Source: Pterois miles (taxonomy: Eukaryota; Chordata; Actinopteri; Perciformes; Scorpaenidae). From it: a stretch of 64,000 nucleotides of DNA. The position numbers were made by a program, and so were the translations under genes. Shown in pieces: positions 1 to 12,000 of this stretch. Location: assembly GCA_947000775.1 (NCBI GenBank), contig CAMQGK010000001.1, positions 6,988,001 through 7,052,000 of the forward strand. The letters run 5' to 3'. The stretch's first letter is position 1. Every line of letters begins with the position of its first letter. Below the pieces are notes generated by a model, which was not told the DNA's origin, made no database searches, and worked only from the letters and a program-made list of their open reading frames with translations.

Positions 1-3000
1 GTCCTTGTACGCTCTGTGATAGGAGGTTCTGGGGAAAGTTTCAGACCCTCTGACTTTCCTTGAGTAGGTGAAGGCTTTACTTTTTCCACAACAGAAATTT
101 CAGTTGGTGCCGAGGCCACTCCTGGAAGTGCAGAAAGCTTCTGACTCTCACGTTCTTCTTTGGTTGTTTTCAGCTCTGTAGTAGCAAGTTCTAAGGAAAG
201 TTTCAGACCCTTCGACTTTCCTTTGGTTGGTGAAAGTTCACTTTTTTCCACAACAGCAATTTCAGTTGGTGCTTTGGCCACCTCTGGAAGTGAAGATGGC
301 TTCTGACTGTCAGCCTCTTCGTTGATCCTTTTCAGCTCTACGATAGCAAGTTCTGGTGAAAGTTTCAGACCCACTGACTTTCCTTGAGTAGGTGAAAGCT
401 CCCCTCTTTTCACAACAGCAATTTCAGTTGGTGCTGTGGTCACCTCTGGAAGTGACGATGGCATCTGACTGTCAGATTCTTCTTTGGTATTTGTAAGCGC
501 TGTGGTAGAAAATTCCGGGGAAAGTTTCAGACTCATCGACTTTCCTTTGGTTGGTGAAAGCTCTCCTTTTTCAACAACAGCAGTTTCAGTTGGTGCTATG
601 GCCATTTCTTGAACTGAAGATGGCTTCTGACTGTCAACCTCTTCTTTGGTCCTTGTCAGCTCTGTGACAGGAAGTTCTGCGGAAAGTTTTAGATCCTCTG
701 ACTGTCTTTTGGTTGGTGAAAGTTCACCTTTTTCCACAACAGCAATTTCAGTTGTTGCTGTGACCACCTCTGCAGTTGAAGATGGCTTCTGACTGTCAGC
801 CTCTACCTTGGTCCTTGTATACTCTGTGATAGGAAGTTCTGGGGAAAGTTTGAGACCCTCTGACTTTCTTTTGGTTTGTGAAATTTCAGCCTTTTCAAAA
901 ACAGTAATTTCAGTTGGTGCTGTGACCACCTCTGCAGTGTAAGGTGGCTGCTGAATGTCAGCCTCTTCCTTGGTCCTTGTCAGCTCTGTGACAGGAAGTT
1001 CTGGGGAAAGATTCAGACCCTCTGACTTTCCTTGAGTAGGTGGAAGCTCTCCTTTATCCACAACAGAAATTTCAGTTGATGCTGTGGCCACCTCTGGAAA
1101 TGAAGATGGCTTCTGACTGTCAGATTCCTTCTTGGTCCTTGTCAGCTCTGTGATAGGAAGTTCTGGGGAAAGTTTCAGACCCTTCAGTTTTCTTTTGGTT
1201 GGTGAAAGTTCACCTTTTTCAACAGCAGGAGTTTCAGTTGGTGCTATGGCCAACTCTGGAATTGAAGATGGCTTTTGACTGTCAGTCTCTTCCTTGGTCC
1301 GTTTCAGCTCTGTAATAGGAAGTTCTGGGGAAAGTTTCAGACCCTTCAGTTTTCTTTTGGTTGGTGAAAGCTGTCCTTTTTCAACAACAGCAGTTTCAGT
1401 TGGTGCTATGGCCAACTCTGGAATTGAAGATGGCTTCTGACTGTCAGCCTCTTCCTTGGTCCGTTTCAACTCTGTGATAGGAAGTTCTGGGGAAAGTTTC
1501 AGACCCTTCGGTATTCTATTTGTTGGTGAAACCTGTCCTTTTTCAACAACAGCAGTTTCAGTTGGTGCTATGGCCAACTCTGGAATTGAAGATGGCTTCC
1601 GACTGTCAGCCTCTTCCTTGGTCCGTTTCAACTCTGTGATAGGAAGTTCTGGGGAAAGTTTCAGACCCTTCGGTATTCTTTTTGTTGGTGAAACCTGTCC
1701 TTTTTCAACAACAGCAGTTTCAGTTGGTGCTATGGCCAACTCTGCAGTTGAAGGTGGCTTCTGACTGTCAGCCTCTTCCTTGGTCCCTGTCAGCTTTGCG
1801 GTAGCAAGTTCTGGGGAAAGTTTCAGACCCTTCGGTTTTCTTTTGGTTGGTGAAAGCTGTCCTTTATCCACAACAGAAACTTCAGTTGGTGCTGTGACCA
1901 ACTCTGCAGTTGAAGGTGGCTTCTGACTGTCAGCCTCAACCTTGGTCCTTGTCAGCTCTGTGATAGGAAGTTCTGGGGAAAGTTTCAGACCCATTGACTT
2001 TCTTTTGGTTGGTGAAAGTTCACCTTTTTCAACAGCAGCAGTTTCAGTTGGTGCTATGGCCAACTCTGGAATTGAAGATGGCTTCTGACTGTCAGCCTCT
2101 TCTTTGGTCCGTTTCAGCTCTGTGATAGGAAGTTCTGGGGAAAGTTTCAGACCCTTCGGTTTTCTTTTGGTTGGTGAAAGCTGTCCTTTTTCAAAAACAG
2201 TAATTTCAGTTGGTGCTGTGGCCACCTCTGCAGTTGAAGGTGGCTTCTGACTGTCAGCCTCTTCCTTGGTCCCTGTCAGCTTTGCGGTAGCAAGTTCTGG
2301 TGAAAGATTCAGAGCCTCTGACTTTTCTTGAGTAGGTGAAAGGTCTCCTTTATCCACAACAGAAACTTCAGTTGGTGCTGTGGCCACCTCTGAAAATGAA
2401 GATGGCTTCTGACCGACAGATTCTTCCTTGGTCTTTGTGAGCCCTGTGGTAGTAAATTCTGGGGAAAGTTTCAGACCTATCGATGTTCTTTTGGTTGGTG
2501 AAAGCTGTACTTTTTCAACAACAGCAGTTTCAGTTGGTGCTATGGCCAACTCTGGAATTGAAGATGGCTTCTGACTGTCAGCCTCGTCCTTGGTCCTCGT
2601 CAGCTCTGTGACAGGAAGTTCTGCACAAAGTTTCAGACCCTCTGACTGTCTTTTGGTTGGTGAAAGTTCACCTTTTTCCACAACAGCAATTTCAATTGGT
2701 GCTGTGGTCACCTCTGGAAGTGACGATGGCATCTGACTGTCAGATTCTTCTTTGGTATTTGTAAGCGCTGTGGTAGAAAATTCCGGGGAAAGTTTCAGAC
2801 TCATCGACTTTCCTTTGGTTGGTGAAAGCTCTCCTTTTTCAACAACAGCAGTTTCAGTTGGTGCTATGGCCATTTCTTGAACTGAAGATGGCTTCTGACT
2901 GTCAACCTCTTCCTTGGTCCTTGTCAGCTCTGTGACAGGAAGTTCTGCGGAAAGTTTTAGACCCTCTGACTGTCTTTTGGTTGGTGAAAGTTCACCTTTT

Positions 3001-6000
3001 TCCACAACAGCAATTTCAGTTGTTGCTGTGACCACCTCTGCAGTTGAAGATGGCTTCTGACTATCAGCCTCTACCTTGGTCCTTGTATACTCTGTGATAG
3101 GAAGTTCTGGGGAAAGTTTGAGACCCTCTGACTTTCTTTTGGTTTGTGAAATTTCAGCCTTTTCAAAAACAGTAATTTCAGTTGGTGCTGTGACCACCTC
3201 TGCAGTGTAAGGTGGCTGCTGAATGTCAGCCTCTTCCTTGGTCCTTGTCAGCTCTGTGACAGGAAGTTCTGGGGAAAGATTCAGACCCTCTGACTTTCCT
3301 TGAGTAGCTGGAAGCTCTCCTTTATCCACAACAGAAATTTCAGCTGATGCTGTGGCCACCTCTGGAAATGAAGATGGCTTCTGACTGTCAGATTCCTTCT
3401 TGGTCCTTGTCAGCTCTGTGATAGGAAGTTCTGGGGAAAGTTTCAGACCTTTTGATGTTCTTTTGGTTGGTGAAAGCTCTCCTTTTTCAACAACAGCAGT
3501 TTCAGTTGGTGCTATGGCCAACTCTGGAACTGAAGATGGCTTCTGACTGTCAGCCTCTTCCTTGGTCCGTTTCAGCTCTGTAATAGGAAGTTCTGGGGAA
3601 AGTTTCAGACCCTTCAGTTTTCTTTTGGTTGGTGAAAGCTGTCCTTTTTCAACAACAGCAGTTTCAGTTGGTGCTATGGCCAACTCTGGAATTGAAGATG
3701 GCTTATGACTGTCAGCCTCTTCATTGGTCCGTTTCAGCTTTGTGATAGGAAGTGCTGGGAAAAGTTTCAGACCCTTCGTTTTTCTTTTGGTTGGTGAAAG
3801 CTGTCCTTTTTCAACAACAGCAGTTTCAGTTGGTGCTATGGCCAACTCTGGAATTGAAGATGGCTTCTGACTGTCAGCCTCTTCCTTGGTCCGTTTCAAC
3901 TCTGTGATAGGAAGTTCTGGGGAAAGTTTCAGACCCTTCGGTATTCTTTTTGTTGGTGAAACCTGTCCTTTTTCAACAACAGCAGTTTCAGTTGGTGCTA
4001 TGGCCAACTCTGCAGTTGAAGGTGGCTTCTGACTGTCAGCCTCTTCCTTGGTCCCTGTCAGCTTTGCGGTAGCAAGTTCTGGGGAAAGTTTCAGACCCTT
4101 CGGTTTTCTTTTGGTTGGTGAAAGCTGTCCTTTATCCACAACAGAAACTTCAGTTGGTGCTGTGACCAACTCTGCAGTTGAAGGTGGCTTCTGACTGTCA
4201 GCCTCAACCTTGGTCCTTGTCAGCTCTGTGATAGGAAGTTCTGGGGAAAGTTTCAGACCCGTTGACTTTCTTTTGGTTGGTGAAAGTTCACCTTTTTCAA
4301 CAGCAGCAGTTTCAGTTGGTGCTATGGCCAACTCTGGAATTGAAGATGGCTTCTGACTGTCAGCCTCTTCTTTGGTCCGTTTCAGCTCTGTGATAGGAAG
4401 TTCTGGGGAAAGTTTCAGACCCTTCGGTTTTCTTTTGGTTGGTGAAAGCTGTCCTTTTTCAAAAACAGTAATTTCAGTTGGTGCTGTGGCCACCTCTGCA
4501 GTTGAAGGTGGCTTCTGACTGCCAGCCTCTTCCTTGGTCCCTGTCAGCTTTGCGGTAGCAAGTTCTGGTGAAAGATTCAGAGCCTCTGACTTTTCTTGAG
4601 TAGGTGAAAGGTCTCCTTTATCCACAACAGAAACTTCAGTTGGTGCTGTGGCCACCTCTGAAAATGAAGATGGCTTCTGACCGACAGATTCTTCCTTGGT
4701 CTTTGTGAGCCCTGTGGTAGTAAATTCTGGGGAAAGTTTCAGACCTATCGATGTTCTTTTGGTTGGTGAAAGCTGTACTTTTTCAACAACAGCAGTTTCA
4801 GTTGGTGCTATGGCCAACTCTGGAATTGAAGATGGCTTCTGACTGTCAGCCTCGTCCTTGGTCCTCGTCAGCTCTGTGACAGGAAGTTCTGCACAAAGTT
4901 TCAGACCCTCTGACTGTCTTTTGGTTGGTGAAAGTTCACTTTTTTCCACAACAGCAATTTCAGTTGGTGCTGTGGTCACCTCTGGAAGTGACGATGGCAT
5001 CTGACTGTCAGATTCTTCTTTGGTATTTGTAAGCGCTGTGGTAGAAAATTCCGGGGAAAGTTTCAGACTCATCGACTTTCCTTTGGTTGGTGAAAGCTCT
5101 CCTTTTTCAACAACAGCAGTTTCAGTTGGTGCTATGGCCATTACTTGAACTGAAGATGGCTTCTGACTGTCAACCTCTTCCTTGGTCCTTGTCAGCTCTG
5201 TGACAGGAAGTTCTGCGGAAAGTTTTAGACCCTCTGACTGTCTTTTGGTTGGTGAAAGTTCACCTTTTTCCACAACAGCAATTTCAGTTGTTGCTGTGAC
5301 CACCTCTGCAGTTGAAGATGGCTTCTGACTATCAGCCTCTACCTTGGTCCTTGTATACTCTGTGATAGGAAGTTCTGGGGAAAGTTTGAGACCCTCTGAC
5401 TTTCTTTTGGTTTGTGAAATTTCAACCTTTTCAAAAACAGTAATTTCAGTTGGTGCTGTGACCACCTCTGCAGTGTAAGGTGGCTGCTGAATGTCAGCCT
5501 CTTCCTTGGTCCTTGTCAGCTCTGTGACAGGAAGTTCTGGGGAAAGATTCAGACCCTCTGACTTTCCTTGAGTAGCTGGAAGCTCTCCTTTATCCACAAC
5601 AGAAATTTCAGTTGATGCTGTGGCCACCTCTGGAAATGAAGATGGCTTCTGACTGTCAGATTCCTTCTTGGTCCTTGTCAGCTCTGTGATAGGAAGTTCT
5701 GGGGAAAGTTTCAGACCCTTCAGTTTTCTTTTGGTTGGTGAAAGTTCACCTTTTTCAACAGCAGGAGTTTCAGTTGGTGCTATGGCCAACTCTGGAATTG
5801 AAGATGGCTTTTGACCGTCAGTCTCTTCCTTGGTCCGTTTCAGCTCTGTAATAGGAAGTTCTGGGGAAAGTTTCAGACCCTTCAGTTTTCTTTTGGTTGG
5901 TGAAAGCTGTCCTTTTTCAACAACAGCAGTTTCAGTTGGTGCTATGGCCAACTCTGGAATTGAAGATGGCTTATGACTGTCAGCCTCTTCATTGGTCCGT

Positions 6001-9000
6001 TTCAGCTTTGTGATAGGAAGTGCTGGGAAAAGTTTCAGACCCTTCGTTTTTCTTTTGGTTGGTGAAAGCTGTCCTTTTTCAACAACAGCAGTTTCAGTTG
6101 GTGCTATGGCCAACTCTGGAATTGAAGATGGCTTCTGACTGTCAGCCTCTTCCTTGGTCCGTTTCAACTCTGTGATAGGAAGTTCTGGGGAAAGTTTCAG
6201 ACCCTTCGGTATTCTTTTTGTTGGTGAAACCTGTCCTTTTTCAACAACAGCAGTTTCAGTTGGTGCTATGGCCAACTCTGCAGTTGAAGGTGGCTTCTGA
6301 CTGTCAGCCTCTTCCTTGGTCCCTGTCAGCTTTGCGGTAGCAAGTTCTGGGGAAAGTTTCAGACCCTTCGGTTTTCTTTTGGTTGGTGAAAGCTGTCCTT
6401 TATCCACAACAGAAACTTCAGTTGGTGCTGTGACCAACTCTGCAGTTGAAGGTGGCTTCTGACTGTCAGCCTCAACCTTGGTCCTTGTCAGCTCTGTGAT
6501 AGGAAGTTCTGGGGAAAGTTTCAGACCCGTTGACTTTCTTTTGGTTGGTGAAAGTTCACCTTTTTCAACAGCAGCAGTTTCAGTTGGTGCTATGGCCAAC
6601 TCTGGAATTGAAGATGGCTTCTGACTGTCAGCCTCTTCCTTGATCCTTGTTAGCTCTGTGATAAGAAGTTCTGGGGAAAGTTTCAGACCCTCTGACTTTC
6701 CTTGAGTAGGTGAAAGCTCCACTTTTTCCACAACAGAAATTTCAGTTGGTGCCGAGGCCACTCCTGGAAGTGAAGAAAGCTTCTGACTCTCAGGTTCTTC
6801 TTTGGTTGTTGTTAGCTCTGCGGTAGCAAGTTCTGGGTAAAGTTTCAGATCCTTCGACTTTCCTTTGGTTGGTGAAAGTTCACTTTTTTCCAGAACAGCA
6901 ATTTCAGTTGGTGCTGTGGCCACCTCTGAAAATGAAGATGGCTTCTGACCGACAGATTCTTCCTTGGTCTTTGTGAGCCCTGTGGTAGCAAGTTCTGGGG
7001 AAAGTTTCAGACCCTTCGACTTTCCTTTGGTTGGTGAAAGTTCACTTTTTTCCACAACAGCAATTTCAGTTGGTGCTGTGACCACCTCTGCAGTTAAAGA
7101 TGGCTTCTGACTGTCAGCCTCTTCCTTGGTCCTTGTCAGCTCTGCAGTAGCAAGTTCTGGTGAACGTTTCAGACCCCCTGACTTTCCTTGAGTAGGTGAA
7201 AGCTCTCCTTTATCCAAAACAGAAATTTCAGTTGGTGCTGTGGCCACCTCTGGAATTGAAGATGGCTTCTGACTGCCAGCCTCTTCCTTGGTCCATTTCA
7301 GCTCTATGATATGAAGTTCTGGGGAAAGTTTCAGACTCATCGATTTTCTTTTGGTTGGTGAAAACTGTCCTTTTTCAAAAACAGTAATTTCAGTTTGTGC
7401 TGTGACCACCTCTGCAGTTGAAGATGGCTTCTGACTGTCAGCCTCTTCCTTGGTCCTTGTTAGCTCTGTGATAAGAAGTTCTGGTGAAAGATTCAGACCC
7501 TCTGACTTTCCTTGCATTGGTGAAAGCTCTCCTTTATCCACAACAGAAATTTCAGTTGGTTCCGAGGCCACTCCTGGAAGTGAAGAAAGCTTCTGACTCT
7601 GAGATTCTTCATTGGTTGTTGTCAGCTCTGTGCAGGAAGTTCTGGAGCAAGTTCTGGGGAAAGTTTCAGACCCTTCGACTTTCCTTTTTGTTGGTGAAAG
7701 TTCACTTTTTTTTCCACAACAGCAATTTCAGTGGGTGACCACCTCTGCAGTTGAAGATGGCTTCTGACTGTCAGCCTCTTCCTTGGTCCTTGTCAGCTCT
7801 GCAGTAGCAAGTTCTGGTGAACGTTTCAGACCACCTGACTTTCCTTGAGTAGGTGAAAGCTCTCCTTTATCCAAAACAGAAATTTCAGTTGGTGCTGTGG
7901 CCAACTCTGGAATTGAAGATGGCTTCTGACTATCAGCCTCTTCCTTGGTCCGTTTCAGCTCTGTGATAGGAAGTTCTGGGGAAAGTTTCAGACCCTTCGG
8001 TTTTCTTTTGGTTGGTGAAAGCTGTCCTTTTTCAACAACAGCAGTTTCAGTTGGTGCTATGGCCATCTCTGGAATTGAAGATGGCTTCTGACTGTAAGCC
8101 TCTTCCTTGGTCCATTTCAGCTCTATGATATGAAGTTCTGGGGAAAGTTTCAGACTCATTGACTTTCTTTTGGTTGGTGAAAGCTGTTCTTTTTCAAAAA
8201 CAGTAATTTCAGTTGGTGCTGTGACCACCTCTGCAGTTGAAGATGGCTTCTGACTGTCAGCCTCTTCCTTGGTCCTTGTCAGCTCTGCAGTAGCAATTAG
8301 ATGCCCTGACTTTCCTTGAGTAGGTGAAAGTTTTACTTTTTCCACAACAGAAATTTCAGTTGGTGCCGAGGCCACTCCTGGAAGTGAAGAAAGCTTCTGA
8401 CTCTCAGGTTCTTCTTTGGTTGTTGTCAGCTCTGCGGTAGCAAGTTCTGGGGAAAATTTCAGACTCTTCGACTTTCCTTTGGTTGGTGAAAGTTCACTTT
8501 TCTCCACAACAGCAATTTCAGTTGGTGCTGTGGCCACCTCTGGAAGTGAAGATGGCTTCTGACTGTCAGCCTCTTCCTTGGTCCTTGTCAGCTCTGCAGT
8601 AGCAAGTTCTGGTGAAAGATTCAAATGCCCTGACTTTCCTTGAGTAGGTGAAAGCTCTCCTTTATCGAAAACAGAAATTTCAGTTGGTGCTATGGCCACC
8701 TCTGGAAATGAAGATGGCTTCTGACTGTCAGCCTCTTCCTTTGTCCTTGTCAGCTTTGCGGTAGCAAGTTCTGGTGAAAGATTCAGAGCCTCTGACTTTT
8801 CTTGAGTAGGTGAAAGCTCTCCTTTATCCACAACAGAAATTTCAGTTGGTGCTGTGGCCACCTCTGGAAATGAAGATGGATTCTGACTGTCAGATTCTTC
8901 CTTGGTCTTTGTGAGCCCTGTGGTAGTAAATTCTGGGGAAAGTTTCAGACCTTTTGATGTTCTTTTGGTTGGTGAAAGCTCTCCTTTTTCAACAACAGCA

Positions 9001-12000
9001 GTTTCAGTTGGTGCTATGGCCAACTCTGGAACTGAAGATGGCTTCTGACTGTCAGCCTCTTCCTTGGTCCTTGTCAGCTCTGTGATAGGAAGTTGTGGGG
9101 AAAGTTTCAGACCTTCTGACTTTCCGTTAGTAGGTGAAACCTCTCCGTCTTCCACAACAGCAATTTCAGTTGGTGCTATGGCCAACTCTGGAATTGAGGA
9201 TGGCTTCTGATTGTCAGCCTCATCCTTGGTCCTTGTCAGCTCTGCAGTAGCAATTTCTGATGAAAGTTTCAGACCCTCTGACTTTCCTAGAGTAGGTGAA
9301 AGCTCTCCCTTTCCCACAACAGCAATTTCAGTTGGTGCTATGGCCACCTCTGGAAGTGAAGATGGCATCTGCCTGTCAGATTCTTCTTCGGTCATCGTCA
9401 GCCCTGTGGTAGCAACTTCTGGTGAAAGCTTCAGACCCTCAGACTTTCCTTGAGTAGGTGAAAGCTCTCCTTTTTTCACAACAGAAATTTCAGTTGGTGC
9501 TGTGGCCACCTCTGGAAATGAAAATAGCTTCTGTCTGTCAATTTCTTCTTTGGTCATTGTCAGTTCTGTGGTAGCAAGTTCTGGTGAAAGTTTCAGACCT
9601 TCTGACTTTCCTTTAGTAGGTGAAACCTCTCCGTCTTCCACAACAGCAGTTTCAGTTGGGGCTATGGCCATCTCTGGAATTGAAGATGGCTTCTGATTGT
9701 CAGCATGTTCCTTGGTCCTTGTCAGCTCTGTGATAGGAAGTTCTGTGGAAAGTTTCAGACCCATTGACTTTGTTTTGGTTGGGCAAAGTTCAAGATTTTC
9801 CACAACAGCAATTTCAGTTGGTGCTGTGGCCACCTCTGGAAATGAAGATGGCTTCTGACTGTCAGATTCTTCTTTGGTCGTTGTTAGGTCTGTGGTAGGA
9901 AGTTTTGGGGAAAGTTTCAGACCCTCTGACTTTCCTTGAGTTGGTGAAAGCTCTCCTTTTTCCACAACAGAAATTTCCGTTGGTGCTGTGGCCACCTCTG
10001 GAAATGAAGATGTCTTCTGACTGTCAGATTCTTTCTTGGTCCTTGTCAGCTGTGTGAGTGAAAGTTCACTTTTTTCCACAACAGCAATTTCAGTTGGTGC
10101 TGTGGCCACCTCTGGAAGTGAAGATGGCTTCAGACTGTCAGCCCCTTCCTTGGTCCTTGTCAGCTCTGCGGTAGCAAGTTCTGGTGAAAGTTTCAGACCC
10201 TCTAACTTTCCTTTGTTTGGTGAAAGCTCTTGTCTTTCAACAAGAGCAATTTTAGTCAGTGCTGTAACCACTTCCTGTTTTGAAGATGGATTCTGACTGT
10301 CAAGTTCTTCCTTTGTCTTTTTCAGCTCTGTGGTAGCAAATTCTGGTGAAAGTTTAAGACCCTCATAGTCCTTGTCCTGTTTCGGTCGTTCCTGTTTGAG
10401 CTTCAACTGACTCACATTTTCACTTGGTTTCATTAGGTCTTGCTCAGATGAGCTTATTTCAGAAAATTCTGTCTCTACCTTATGAGGCAGCTTTTCTACT
10501 AAAACAGCAGTGGTAGGTCGAGTCGAATCAGTTTCAGCCACTGGCTGATCTGGCTTTATCACACTTGTCTGGGTGACACCCATCTCAGGCAGATCAAGGA
10601 CCAGATATCTCTTCTGAGTCTCGGATGTGTTTTCCCATACCTTCTCAATGTATTCTGCCACCTCGGTGGAGAAAGGTGGTTGTGTTTGAGGCACTATACT
10701 GAGGCCTCTTTCTGTAGACCGGGTAATGGTTTGTTCTGGGGCCTCTTTAGATATATCTTTAGGCTTCTGTAACTCAATATGTGGAGGTTTAGCTGTGGTT
10801 GTAATTGGTATGAAGACAGATTCCATAGTTTTAGCAAGAAGAGATGAAATACAAGTATCCACTTTTTCTGATGGTTGTACGACTGTGTCCAGAATGACTG
10901 TGGCCACTTTCTTTCCTTGGAGCTCCTGAGTGCTGCAACTAACCTCAACAGTGAACTTCTCACATACTGGACTGACAGTAGTTTGACTGTCCTTGGTAGG
11001 TTTCACTTTCTGAGGAACACTTGATTTAACATCATCCTTGACAGAAGTTTGTCTTTCACTAACAATCTCATGTTTTTGTACTTGTATATGTTGGGAAGCA
11101 GTTTCCACAATAGGTATGGTCCCTGGAGCCATGGTAGTCTCTGAACTCTTAAACCGTTTCTTTGTTTGTTCGGGTTCCATATGAGTGGTCTGTGAAGTTG
11201 CAGAAAGTACTCTCCAGGTTGGTTCAAGCTTAGTTTCCACCACAGCAGTAGTTTTAATTTCTTTCCTTGAACTGGATGAAGACTCTTGACTGTCAGGTTC
11301 TTTCTTGCTTTGTGTTGGCATATCCATATCCATATCAGCAAGGTGTGGGGAAGATTTTAGACTCTTTGATGGTAAAACTTTAATTTCTTTCACAAGAGCA
11401 ATTTCAGTGTGCACAGTGACTACATTTGAAGGTGTGGCAGGCTTCACACTGTCAAGTTTTTTCTTAGTAGCTTCAGGCTCTTTATCAGTAGGTGTTTCAA
11501 GTATTTTTTTGAGAGAAGAGACTGATTCTTGAGTAGGGGAAATGTCCTCACTCTTCAACTCCCTCCTGGTTGGTATGAACTCAGCTTCTTCAACAACAGC
11601 ACCTTCAGTTTGCTCTCTTGAATCCAGTGAAGACTTATGACTATCACGCTCTTCCTTTGTCACGGACAAACCCATGCTAGGAGGTTCTCTGAAAGGCTTT
11701 AGTACCTTTAACTTTCTTTCGGTTAGTGAACTCTTTCCTTTTTCCATCACAGCAAGTTCAGTTAGTCCTGTGCTTACCTCTAAAGATGAAGATGGCTTCT
11801 GACTGTCAGTCTCATCATTGGAAATTGTCAGCTCCTTGCTAGAAAGTTCTACAGAAACCTTTGGACTCTTTGACTTTCTTTTGGTTTGTGGAAGCCCTTT
11901 AACAACATCCATTCCACATGCTCCTGTGCTTACCTGTCCCGTTGAAGCCATCCCACTCTCGGATTCCTCCTTAGCCTCCTTAGCATCCACGTCAGTGCTT

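Noticed and set aside
1456..1764. Plus-strand frames in the 54-residue array
   Set aside because: Shadows of the 162-bp repeat; the minus-strand frame is open for kilobases and starts from a proper acceptor at 18,239.
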